A stretch of 57,963 nt of DNA from Candidatus Ruthenibacterium merdavium (GTDB lineage Bacteria; Bacillota; Clostridia; Oscillospirales; Ruminococcaceae), in assembly GCA_019119935.1 (NCBI GenBank), contig DWWA01000030.1, forward strand, positions 1 through 57,963, in the 5' to 3' direction. The notes beneath the pieces were generated by a model. It had not been told where the DNA came from. It made no database searches and saw only the letters and a program-made list of their open reading frames with translations. Made by a program: the position numbers and the translations under genes. Below, in pieces: positions 7,698-15,773 of the stretch; within the stretch, counting starts at the first letter, position 1; the number at the start of each line of letters is the position of its first letter.

Positions 7698-9479
7698 TCA
7701 TGATAAATTCGTTGTTACGTCAATGACGCTGCAAAGCGGTTCGCTCTTTTTGGGAACCGTAAATTGATAGTGAACGCCTTCCTCGGTTTCTTTTTCCTGT
7801 GAAAAGCCGAGAGAAGGGTAGAGCGTGCGAACATAGGCGTTTTTTGCGGTGGGAATATAATCGCCTTCGATGGTATCAATGCGGTGTGCCCGGCAATAAG
7901 ACACCAGTGCGTCAAATACGGCAAGTTCCAAATCGCGCTTAAAGACGCGGCAGCTCATGACCCATTCCTCAATCGTGAGAACGCCGCCGTTCACTTTGCC
8001 GATGAGCGCGCTCACAATGCCGTTATCGCCAAAGCGGTCGGACAAAGAAGCGTACAGGGTAAGAGTGTTCTCATCGTTCATGCAGTCGGCCGTTTCGGCA
8101 TCGGTGTAACGCCTGGTCGTAAGATTGAACTGATTCGTCTTATTCATCAGCTGAGTGATGCGCGGTGCATGCTGAACATCAAACGGTGCAATGACGGCCT
8201 TCATTTCCAAGCTTTTCAGATATTCCTGATAATCTCCGAACGAAGCCTCCGCCTGCGCGCGCTGTGCGTTTTGACGGTACATGTCTGAACGCTTTTTATC
8301 GTCTTCCGAAAGCGCAGTTACTTCAAAATAACCGCTGCGCGCCAAGGTCTGCACATAAGTTTCGGGAGTTGTCAGCTCCGGCACCGCGGTATTCGGCAAG
8401 TGACGGCGCACAATCTCCCGTTCAGCAGGGTTATCGTCTAAAAAGACGAAGCTCTCGGGCAAAAGGTTGAGCTGTGAGGCCATCTGAGCCAAATTTTCAT
8501 GTTTGGGCTGCCAGTTCGCAAAAAAGCAAACGAAATCTTCTTCATGAAGAACACTTTCCGGACGTGAAAAGCCGCTTTTTGCAATCTCGGCTTCGTTTTT
8601 GCTGTTGACGTTAAGAAGCACGCCCGTTTGTGATAGGAGCTTTAAATAATGCTGCAAAGCGATGAAAGCGCGGCCCGAGGGCGTTTCTTCTCCAAGCTGA
8701 ATGCCTTGTACGCCGTCGTCGCCGATGACGCCGCCCCAAAGCGTATTGTCTAAGTCACAGGCGATGCTTTTTTTGTTTTTTCCGTAAATGCTTTTGATGA
8801 TATTGGCAATTCCGGCACACAGCGGAGGAATTGCCGAAAGATCCATCGCATATTGATAAGCATACCACATGGAAGGCGAGAACCAGCGGTCGAGCCCCAA
8901 TTCCGCCGCGAGATAGTTGATATCATGGATAAAAAATCCGCGATGTGCCTGCGCGTATTGCGCCAAAGCCTCGTTGATGCGGCGCACAAAACGCACCGCA
9001 CCGCGTCGGTCAGATGCTTCAAAGCTGCCCATGACGCGGACATTTGGGAATTCAAAGTTGTTTTGAATGACAATGGCGTCCATCGACAAACACGCATCCC
9101 AAAAGCTTTGCCAGCGCAGTGTTTCGGCGGCAAGCTTTTCCTCGGCCTGTACGTCGGTGTCGGCAGGGCAGGGGAGCCCCATTAAGTTCTTTACGGTAGT
9201 GTGCACATAGATGATATCAGGTGCAAAAGCGCGCAGACTTCCGTCATCAAACACGGCGTTTTCATAGTAACGGGCATATTCACCCTCGTAAAATTCAGGG
9301 GCAATGCCGTGATGAAGCAAAAAAAGTTCTAAAACATTTTTTACTTCTCCAATGGTTGACCCGCTCAAAATTGCAATTTTTTTAGGAATCAGCCCTTCTT
9401 GGGCGAGCAGTTCACGACGAAGGCGGCGCTTTTTTTGCAAAATAGTGTCGCAATCATACGGATAATCAAAGGGTGTCAC
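7698..9479 (-). CDS. FkbH-like HAD-superfamily (IIIC) protein
   Basis: About 593 residues from a GTG at 9479, which has AGGAGG 7 nt upstream. The N-terminal ~200 residues are an SGNH-like region (GSTIGEVKN). The central HAD domain carries ACDLDNTLWGGVIG, the conserved FkbH motif I, with FVFLDDNPAER and a C-terminal GNAT-like segment with RTLYPSLGF near the end. FkbH-family proteins load D-1,3-bisphosphoglycerate onto an ACP as glyceryl-S-ACP with loss of both phosphates. With an ACP encoded next, that is the best-supported role, but no polyketide synthase modules are present. It is the first gene of a five-gene operon behind a strong promoter and structured leader. Confidence 0.85.
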   Translation of the reverse strand: MTPFDYPYDCDTILQKKRRLRRELLAQEGLIPKKIAILSGSTIGEVKNVLELFLLHHGIAPEFYEGEYARYYENAVFDDGSLRAFAPDIIYVHTTVKNLMGLPCPADTDVQAEEKLAAETLRWQSFWDACLSMDAIVIQNNFEFPNVRVMGSFEASDRRGAVRFVRRINEALAQYAQAHRGFFIHDINYLAAELGLDRWFSPSMWYAYQYAMDLSAIPPLCAGIANIIKSIYGKNKKSIACDLDNTLWGGVIGDDGVQGIQLGEETPSGRAFIALQHYLKLLSQTGVLLNVNSKNEAEIAKSGFSRPESVLHEEDFVCFFANWQPKHENLAQMASQLNLLPESFVFLDDNPAEREIVRRHLPNTAVPELTTPETYVQTLARSGYFEVTALSEDDKKRSDMYRQNAQRAQAEASFGDYQEYLKSLEMKAVIAPFDVQHAPRITQLMNKTNQFNLTTRRYTDAETADCMNDENTLTLYASLSDRFGDNGIVSALIGKVNGGVLTIEEWVMSCRVFKRDLELAVFDALVSYCRAHRIDTIEGDYIPTAKNAYVRTLYPSLGFSQEKETEEGVHYQFTVPKKSEPLCSVIDVTTNLS

Positions 9480-9515
9480 ATCGGTTCCTCCTGTCTTACA
9501 TTGCGCGAGGATAAA

Positions 9516-9565
9516 ACGGGCCTCTCCTGCTGCCCTGTAAAGGACAGGTACTGGCAAAGGCCCGT
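9516..9565 (-). promoter_or_regulatory. Structured 5' leader of the FkbH operon, possible switch
   Basis: The predicted RNA starts near 9569 and folds at once: outer stem 9565-9558/9523-9516 (8 bp) and an inner CCUGU/ACAGG hairpin (9548-9544/9538-9534). The outer stem is followed by UUUU. The same CCUGUC segment could pair with the GACAGG that contains the start of the Shine-Dalgarno site of fkbH, so two exclusive folds exist. It matches no riboswitch class I know. Confidence 0.5.
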
Positions 9566-9575
9566 ACTGCATAAC

Positions 9576-9604
9576 ATTATAATATATCAAACGCTGTTTT
9601 GCAA
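9576..9604 (-). promoter_or_regulatory. Sigma-A promoter of the FkbH-ACP operon
   Basis: Leftward: -35 TTGCAA (9604-9599), 17-bp spacer, perfect -10 TATAAT (9581-9576). Predicted start near 9569. Confidence 0.88.
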
Positions 9605-9686
9605 TTTTTTCTTGTCTTGAAAATGGAAAAGCAAATGACAAAAAGGTGAAAATTGGAATGAAAAATCAATTTTTACACCATTTTTC

Positions 9687-9715
9687 TTGCAATAGATTTC
9701 TAAATCGACTATAAT
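9687..9715 (+). promoter_or_regulatory. Sigma-A promoter of the VOC gene
   Basis: -35 TTGCAA (9687-9692), 17-bp spacer, -10 TATAAT (9710-9715). It diverges from the FkbH operon promoter about 85 bp away. Confidence 0.85.
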
Positions 9716-9802
9716 AACCTGAGAATCGTATGCGTGTTTTTGCCGAAACAAAGGGAAAAACACGCGGTGACAGCGGATGAATTTTATGTGGGGTGCTGTT
9801 TT

Positions 9803-10168
9803 ATGAGCTTTCGGTTTGTACATAATAATATCAATGTGCTGGATTTAAACAAAAGCCTTGCTTTTTATGAGAAAGCGTTGGGGCTCAAAGAGGTTCGGCG
9901 CAAAGAAAAGCCTGATTTTACATTGGTTTATTTGGGCGACGGAACAACCCCTCATCAGCTGGAGCTGACATGGCTCAAGGACAGAGCTAAGCCCTATGAC
10001 CTTGGAGAGAATGAGTTCCATCTTGCCTTTGAAACAGAAGATTTCGACGCGGCTCATGCGCTGCATAAGGAAATGAACTGTATTTGCTACGAAAACGAAG
10101 CGATGGGAATTTATTTTATCGCAGATCCGGACGGGTATTGGCTGGAGATTGTTCCCGCGAAAAAATAA
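9803..10168 (+). CDS. VOC-family (glyoxalase I-like) protein
   Basis: A 121-residue vicinal-oxygen-chelate protein with two beta-alpha-beta-beta-beta repeats. The likely metal ligands are in place: His in FRFVHNN, Glu in HQLELTW, His in EFHLAF and Glu in WLEIVPAKK. This is the layout of lactoylglutathione lyase and relatives, which detoxify methylglyoxal with a thiol cofactor. The exact substrate cannot be read from sequence. ATG 9803 is used because the residues before it do not belong to the fold and GGGGTG precedes it. Confidence 0.82.
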   Translation: MSFRFVHNNINVLDLNKSLAFYEKALGLKEVRRKEKPDFTLVYLGDGTTPHQLELTWLKDRAKPYDLGENEFHLAFETEDFDAAHALHKEMNCICYENEAMGIYFIADPDGYWLEIVPAKK

Positions 10169-10274
10169 AAACGGCTTTTCGATAAAAATGATCAATTGCC
10201 TGTGATGCAGGTTACGGTTTCAGGAGGGAATCATTATTAAAACGCAGAATAAGAAAAATGGCGCGCAGGGGAAT

Positions 10275-12614
10275 GTGCGCAGCCGTGCAGAAAAGCAGAC
10301 GGCTGAACCGAAAAAACGCAGCCTTGGCCTGCGAATTCTATCCGGATTTTTCCGCTTTATCGCAGTGTGTCTTTGCATCGGCATTATCGGCGCTTCCGTT
10401 GTAAGTGTGCTTTTGAGCCTCTACATTGTAAAAGCCACGGCCAACGACGCAGAAATCTTTGATTTGGATGAGTTGGCGCTGGCGTATACGAGTATCGTTT
10501 ATTATAAAGAGGTAGACCCTGTGACCGGCCAGGAAACGTGGCCTGAGTATCAGCAGCTTGACAGCCCGACCGAAAACCGCATTTGGGTTTCTCTGGCGGA
10601 TATCAGCGATGACTTGGAGCACGCCTTTGTTGCCATCGAGGACCAAGCTTTTTATACACACTCCGGCTTCAACTTGAAGCGTACCATTTACTCGGTGCTC
10701 AACGAGCTTTCCTATAAAATTACGGGAAGCTACCTGCGCGGCAACAAACAGGGCGCTTCTACCATTAACCAGCAGCTGATTAAAAACCTGACAGGTGAAG
10801 ATGCAGATACCGGTTGGGAAGGTTACCTGCGTAAATTCCGCGAGATTTTCCGCGCGATGGGCCTCAACAGCCGTTACTCGAAAGACGAAATCATGGAAGC
10901 GTATTTGAACACCATCGACCTGACCGGCAGCATCGGCGGCGTCGAGATGGGTGCAAACCGCTACTTTAACAAGAATGCGGGCGATGAGAAAAACGTTGCC
11001 AACGGTGTGGAACCGCTGACGCTGGCGCAGTGTGCAACCATTGCTTCCATCACAAACAGCCCCACGGAGTACAACCCGTACAGCAGCCCCGAAAAACATT
11101 TGGTGCGCCGCAATAAGGTGCTGAGCAATATGTTTGAGCAGGGCTATATCGTGGATGAGAACGGCAATCCTGACAAAGCGGCCTATGAAGCAGCGCTCGC
11201 AGAGCCGCTGACGCTTTATGAAGAGCAGAAGAGCGAGGATGCAGCAGTTACCTCCAATAACGACTGGTTTGTGGATGCGCTGATTGAAGAAGTGATTCAA
11301 GACCTGTTGAAAGAGAACCCTTATAATCGTGAGAATTATACCGAGAAAGACGCTACCATTGATTTCTACACCAAAGGTCTGCGTATTTTCTCAACTGTGC
11401 AGCCCGATTTGCAGCAGCAGATGCAGCGCATTTTCTCCGAAGGAGAGTATTGGCCTGCGCATGAAACGCAAAAGGTTGACCCCAACGGCGAATTGGTATT
11501 TGACGACGCGGGCAATCCTGTGATGGAAACAACACAGGCTTCGGCTGTTTCCATCAATTATAACGGTGAGCTTTGCGCCGTGGTCGGCGGCTTGGGGCAA
11601 AAAACGGAGGACCGCGGACTGAACCGCGCCATTAAGAGCGTTCGTCAGGTAGGTTCTACCATGAAAGGTGTTGCCGCCTATCCGCTAGCAATTGAGTACG
11701 GCTACGCCGATTACAGTGCTACTTTCCCGGATGATCCGCTGGAGGTAATTGAAGACGGCGGTGTGAAGCGTGAGTGGCCGAAGAACTACAGCGGCACTTA
11801 TACCCACCAGCCCACCACGGTATATGAAGCGATTAAGCAGTCTTTGAACACGGTTGCAGTTCGTGTAGGTAAGATTGTAGACGTGGACAATATGTATGAC
11901 TTCTGTGTTGACACGCTTAATATTTCCACTTTGGTGGAGGAAGACCGTGCTTTGGCACCGCTTGTACTCGGTTCTATGACAAATGGTATGAGTGCATACG
12001 AGCTGGCCGGTGCCTATATGATGTATGGTGACGGCGGACGCTTTACCAATCTGCACAGCTATACCACCGTTGAAGATTATATGGGCAATGTCATCTTGGA
12101 AAAGGATGTTTACACGGTGCAGGCCATCGGAGAGGACACAGCCTATATTATGAACCGCTTGCTGAAAGGCGTTATGACGGATGTCCGCGGTACGGCAAAC
12201 CGTTATGCAGCGGATATTCGCGGAATGGAAAGCGTTGGTAAAACGGGTACGTCCAACAACAACAAAGATATTTGGTTTGTTGGTTTGACGCCGTATTATT
12301 GCACCGCTTTCTGGTGGGGCTATGATTCCGGCAACGAGCATTTGATGCAGGCTTATAATCCTGCTAGACATAGCCACCCCGGTGCGGGTGCTTGGAAAGA
12401 GCTGATGGAGTCGACGCTGAACGCAAACGAGGCCAAATATCCCGTTAAGACATGGGATATGCCTGAAAGTGTGGTTCAGGGCGCTTACTGCACGCAGACC
12501 GGCTTGGCACCTGCGGCGGGCTGCCCGACGGCAACAGGCTACTACAAGGCTTCGGATGAGCGTTTGACCTGTACGGGCCACGCTGCGGCCGACCCGGCAG
12601 CACCCGCGGCTTAA
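10275..12614 (+). CDS. Class A penicillin-binding protein (PBP1A type)
   Basis: A bifunctional peptidoglycan glycosyltransferase/transpeptidase. One membrane helix lies near residues 30-55. The GT51 domain shows EDQAFYTHSG (~121) and GASTINQQLIKNLT. The transpeptidase shows STMK (~460), SLN (~522) and KTGTS (~655). The C-terminus has paired Cys residues. The listed start is GTG 10275, which lacks a properly spaced ribosome site. A perfect AGGAGG at 10222-10227 instead points 8 nt on to an in-frame ATT at 10236, which would add a basic N-terminus (KTQNKKNGAQ). No ATG in this frame fits. It is transcribed after the VOC gene without an obvious own promoter. Confidence 0.93.
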   Translation: MRSRAEKQTAEPKKRSLGLRILSGFFRFIAVCLCIGIIGASVVSVLLSLYIVKATANDAEIFDLDELALAYTSIVYYKEVDPVTGQETWPEYQQLDSPTENRIWVSLADISDDLEHAFVAIEDQAFYTHSGFNLKRTIYSVLNELSYKITGSYLRGNKQGASTINQQLIKNLTGEDADTGWEGYLRKFREIFRAMGLNSRYSKDEIMEAYLNTIDLTGSIGGVEMGANRYFNKNAGDEKNVANGVEPLTLAQCATIASITNSPTEYNPYSSPEKHLVRRNKVLSNMFEQGYIVDENGNPDKAAYEAALAEPLTLYEEQKSEDAAVTSNNDWFVDALIEEVIQDLLKENPYNRENYTEKDATIDFYTKGLRIFSTVQPDLQQQMQRIFSEGEYWPAHETQKVDPNGELVFDDAGNPVMETTQASAVSINYNGELCAVVGGLGQKTEDRGLNRAIKSVRQVGSTMKGVAAYPLAIEYGYADYSATFPDDPLEVIEDGGVKREWPKNYSGTYTHQPTTVYEAIKQSLNTVAVRVGKIVDVDNMYDFCVDTLNISTLVEEDRALAPLVLGSMTNGMSAYELAGAYMMYGDGGRFTNLHSYTTVEDYMGNVILEKDVYTVQAIGEDTAYIMNRLLKGVMTDVRGTANRYAADIRGMESVGKTGTSNNNKDIWFVGLTPYYCTAFWWGYDSGNEHLMQAYNPARHSHPGAGAWKELMESTLNANEAKYPVKTWDMPESVVQGAYCTQTGLAPAAGCPTATGYYKASDERLTCTGHAAADPAAPAA

Positions 12615-12658
12615 GCAAATCACTGTCCATCGGCCGAGTGAAATCAAAACGAATGCCG

Positions 12659-12708
12659 AAAGCGGCGTTTTCAAAAGCAATTGATGCTTTTGAGAGCGCC
12701 GCTTTTTT
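12659..12708 (+). terminator. Terminator of the PBP gene
   Basis: Long hairpin: AAAGCGGCG pairs with CGCCGCTTT and an inner AAAAGCA with TGCTTTT, ending in six T's. Confidence 0.92.
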
Positions 12709-12877
12709 CACGCCTTTTTTCCAAAAGAGGCAAGAGCGAGTTTACACTGCGCACAAACAGAAAAAAGATTGTATTTCCTACAAATACAAATGCTTGCGAA
12801 AACGCCGAAATGTTTTAACTATTTATCTTGATGAATTGTTAAAAAAACAAAAAATAATGCGTTTGACAGAAAAACGC

Positions 12878-12906
12878 TTGTTTTTCCCGGAACAACATGT
12901 TATGAT
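12878..12906 (+). promoter_or_regulatory. Promoter of the ACT-hom-thrB-lysC operon
   Basis: -35 TTGTTT (12878-12883), 17-bp spacer, -10 TATGAT (12901-12906). A TTGACA at 12863 is too far from the -10 to be its partner. 12709-12877 holds nothing else I can support. Confidence 0.6.
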
Positions 12907-13088
12907 ATCAACAATTCACGGGTTACGATATTTCAGTGAAATGCGCACAGGCCGGTACCGTATGCACAGGCAGTGCAAAGAAGGCTGTGCACAAGGCGGC
13001 CGACAGTGCCGGTTCGGTATATGACACAAAAGGCTTTCTGAAAGCTGAAGGCTTTATTTTTCAGAAATACGCCGGAATGGGAGAAGAT
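12907..13088 (+). promoter_or_regulatory. About 180-nt leader of the threonine operon
   Basis: The leader has a perfect 9-bp stem TTTCTGAAA/TTTCAGAAA (13035-13043 with 13059-13067). Inside it lies an alternative short stem AAAGC/GCTTT followed by ATTTTT, an attenuator-like arrangement. It does not contain the T-box sequence or lysine-riboswitch landmarks I would recognise. Function unknown. Confidence 0.35.
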
Positions 13089-13517
13089 ATGGAAAAGCGG
13101 TTTTTATTGGTAGAAGCTGATGTGCTGCCGGAAGTTTTTCTTTCCGTATTAAAAGCGAAAGAACTTTTGGCAAGCGGAGCGGCGAAAAATATTTCCGCCG
13201 CGGTAAAGCAAGCCGGAATTTCGCGCAGCGCTTTTTACAAATATAAAGATAGTATTTTCGACGCGGACAGCAGCCGGGATGTAACAACGGTAACGGCAAC
13301 ACTGCTGGATGAATCCGGCGCACTGCACAATTTATTGGAAGAAATGTACCGCGCGGGTGCCTCTGTGGTAACGATCAATCAGTCGATGCCGGAAAACGGA
13401 ACGGCTCAGGTTTCCGTTGCACTGCGCACCGGACAAATGAAGATTGATGTGGAACAGCTTTTAAGCCGGCTGCGCACCCACCGAACGGTGGTGGACGTTC
13501 GCCGCAGCACCATATAA
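13089..13517 (+). CDS. ACT-domain protein, UPF0735/PheB-like
   Basis: A 142-residue protein with an N-terminal helix-turn-helix-like segment (KNISAAVKQAGISRSAFYKYKD, residues ~33-54) and a C-terminal ACT domain (~70-142). Members of this family precede hom in many Clostridia and are thought to sense an amino acid, possibly regulating the threonine or aromatic branch. ATG 13089 is preferred because GGGAGA lies 6 nt upstream and family members begin with M-E-x-R-(F/Y); the frame stays open upstream. It is the first gene of hom-thrB-lysC. Confidence 0.82.
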   Translation: MEKRFLLVEADVLPEVFLSVLKAKELLASGAAKNISAAVKQAGISRSAFYKYKDSIFDADSSRDVTTVTATLLDESGALHNLLEEMYRAGASVVTINQSMPENGTAQVSVALRTGQMKIDVEQLLSRLRTHRTVVDVRRSTI

Positions 13518-13547
13518 ACAGGCGAAAACAGAGAGGGGAAAAGGGAT

Positions 13548-14768
13548 ATGGCAAAAGTAGCAATTTTGGGGTTTGGCACCGTAGGAAGCGGCGTGCTGGA
13601 AGTGATTCGCACGAATGCTTCTTCCATTTCTCGGCGAGTGGGGCAAGAAGTTTCGGTCAAGTACATTTGCGACATCCGCGACTTTTCCGGCCATCCCGAC
13701 GAAAAGCTGTTTGTGAAAGAAATTGATACGGTACTGCGCGATGAAGAAGTGCAAGTGGTGGTGGAAACCATCGGCGGCCTGAACCCGGCTTACTTTTATG
13801 TGAAGTCGGCGCTCGAAAGCGGCAAGCATGTTGCCACTTCTAATAAAGAGCTTGTGGCGGTTCACGGTGCGGAGCTGTTGGCGCTCGCCAAAGACAAGGG
13901 CGTTTGCTTTTTATTTGAAGCCAGTGTGGGCGGCGGCATGCCGATGATCGCTCCGCTGCGCGATTCACTGGCGGCAAACGTTGTGCAGGAGCTTTACGGG
14001 ATTATCAACGGCACAACCAATTTTATGCTCACGGAGATGGCGGAAAAAGGATGCAATTTTGACGAAGCATTGCACCATGCACAAGAGCTTGGATACGCGG
14101 AAACGCGCGACCCTTCGGCTGATGTGGACGGCATCGATGCACAAAGAAAAATTTGTATTTTATCCTCGCTTATCTTGGGACGGGAAATTCACCCGGAAAA
14201 TGTTCCCGTGCGGGGAATCCGCGGCATTGCGCCGGAGGATTTCAAAGCGCTGGCCGCTTGTCAAAGCACGGTAAAATTGATTGCACGCTTTTCCTGCCGT
14301 GACGATGTGCTGTCGCCGGATATCAGCGTAGAGCCGATGGCGGTGCCGAAGGAAAGTCCGCTGGCAGGGGTGAACGACGTGTATAACGCGGCAATGATTC
14401 GATGTGACATGCTGGGAGATGTGATGTTTTACGGCAAGGGAGCGGGAAAGCTTCCGACCGCGAGCGCTGTGGTGGCCGATGTGATGGACGTTCTTGTGAA
14501 ACAGCATGCAGCTTCCGAAGGGCTGATGTGGCGTGCCTGCGAACCGCTGGAGCAAGGTACATATTTCTGTACGGAGGAAAAGAGCGATTGGTACATGCGC
14601 GGCCGCGGCGCAAGCGCACCGCAGGGAATGCGCGAAATTTGGCGGGAAGGCGAACGCTTTGCAGGAATTGTGCGGGGCATCAGCCGGACGCAATGGGATG
14701 ATTTTTGCGAAAAAGCCGAAAAAAATGGTTTTTGCGTAGAAAATACGATGCGTTTATTAGCGAAATAA
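13548..14768 (+). CDS. hom: Homoserine dehydrogenase
   Basis: 406 residues. The N-terminal Rossmann motif ILGFGTVGSGV binds NAD(P)H, and the catalytic region includes GGGMPMIAPLRDSL and GIINGTTNFMLTEM. It reduces aspartate semialdehyde to homoserine. The C-terminal ~90 residues form a short ACT-like tail, consistent with threonine feedback. It has GAGGGG just upstream and lies between the ACT protein and thrB. Confidence 0.96.
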   Translation: MAKVAILGFGTVGSGVLEVIRTNASSISRRVGQEVSVKYICDIRDFSGHPDEKLFVKEIDTVLRDEEVQVVVETIGGLNPAYFYVKSALESGKHVATSNKELVAVHGAELLALAKDKGVCFLFEASVGGGMPMIAPLRDSLAANVVQELYGIINGTTNFMLTEMAEKGCNFDEALHHAQELGYAETRDPSADVDGIDAQRKICILSSLILGREIHPENVPVRGIRGIAPEDFKALAACQSTVKLIARFSCRDDVLSPDISVEPMAVPKESPLAGVNDVYNAAMIRCDMLGDVMFYGKGAGKLPTASAVVADVMDVLVKQHAASEGLMWRACEPLEQGTYFCTEEKSDWYMRGRGASAPQGMREIWREGERFAGIVRGISRTQWDDFCEKAEKNGFCVENTMRLLAK

Positions 14769-14781
14769 AAGGGGGCTGCGT

Positions 14782-15684
14782 ATGATAACAGTAAAGGTGC
14801 CGGCCACCAGTGCCAACATTGGCTCAGGCTTTGATTCGTGCGGCTTAGCCCTTGGCCTGTACAACATGGTACAGATGGAACCTGCTGAAGGCGTGCACAT
14901 TTCAAGCGCGGACAAAAGCCGCGTTCCAACGGGAGAGAACAACCTGATTTACACGACGGCCCGCCACTTATATGAACTGTGCGGCAAGCCGTTTACGGGA
15001 TTAAAACTGGTTCAAACCAATGCAATTCCGCAAGCGCGCGGCCTCGGTTCTTCCTCTGCCTGCATTGCGGCAGGACTTTTGGGGGCAAATGCACTGCTGG
15101 GCGAACCGCTCAAGGCGGACGAGATTTTAAACCTCGCCACAAAATTGGAGGGCCATCCCGATAACGTTGCACCCGCTCTGCTCGGAGGCTTCGTTGTTTC
15201 GGCGTATGATGCAGGGCGTGTATACAGCGTGCGCAAGGATATTTCCGAGCAGTTGGTGTTCGCGGCATTTGTTCCGGACTATAAACTGCTGACGAAAAAA
15301 GCGCGCTCGGCGCTGCCGGAAAAGGTCGCGCACCGCGACGCAGTGTTTAATCTGTCACGCGCAGCGCTGCTCGCGGCGGCGTTCTGTGAAGAGCGCTATG
15401 AACTTTTGAGCATTGCGACAAAGGATTGCCTGCACCAGCAGTACCGCATGAATCTTGTGCCCGGAGGACAGGAGATTTTTGCGCTGGCACAGCAGCTCGG
15501 AGCACATGCGGTGTTTTTATCGGGGGCAGGCCCCACGATTTTAGCCATCGCGGATGCATCCGACAAAGCGTTTTTTGACCGCGCCAAGGAGGCGCTTAGA
15601 CAGACGCATGCGACAAAGGCGTTTTCTTTGCATCGTCTTGCGGCGGATAACCGCGGCGCTTTTGTGGAAAAAGCAGAAGAATGA
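14782..15684 (+). CDS. thrB: Homoserine kinase
   Basis: A 300-residue GHMP kinase. It has VKVPATSANIGSGFDSCGLA at the N-terminus, the ATP-binding ARGLGSSSACIAAGL loop near residue 86, and a C-terminal LSGAGPTILAIA motif. It phosphorylates homoserine for threonine synthesis. It starts 13 nt after hom. Confidence 0.96.
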   Translation: MITVKVPATSANIGSGFDSCGLALGLYNMVQMEPAEGVHISSADKSRVPTGENNLIYTTARHLYELCGKPFTGLKLVQTNAIPQARGLGSSSACIAAGLLGANALLGEPLKADEILNLATKLEGHPDNVAPALLGGFVVSAYDAGRVYSVRKDISEQLVFAAFVPDYKLLTKKARSALPEKVAHRDAVFNLSRAALLAAAFCEERYELLSIATKDCLHQQYRMNLVPGGQEIFALAQQLGAHAVFLSGAGPTILAIADASDKAFFDRAKEALRQTHATKAFSLHRLAADNRGAFVEKAEE

Positions 15685-15693
15685 GGAAGATGC

Positions 15694-15733
15694 CCGCACA
15701 ATTTCAGTGATTGGCAAAGTGGGAATTGTGCGG
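15694..15733 (+). other. Intercistronic hairpin before lysC
   Basis: A perfect 10-bp stem CCGCACAATT/AATTGTGCGG with a 20-nt loop lies between thrB and lysC. No T-run follows, so it is not a typical terminator. It may set the relative expression of the last gene. Confidence 0.55.
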
Positions 15734-15773
15734 TTCTGCCCAGGAATGGCAACGCATTAGAGGGGGATTTGAT

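Noticed and set aside
10338-11300. 320-codon open frame antisense to the PBP gene
   Set aside because: Shadow of an unmistakable GT51/transpeptidase gene.
12907-13088. Lysine riboswitch before hom/lysC genes
   Set aside because: The characteristic conserved internal loops are not visible; only local hairpins can be drawn.
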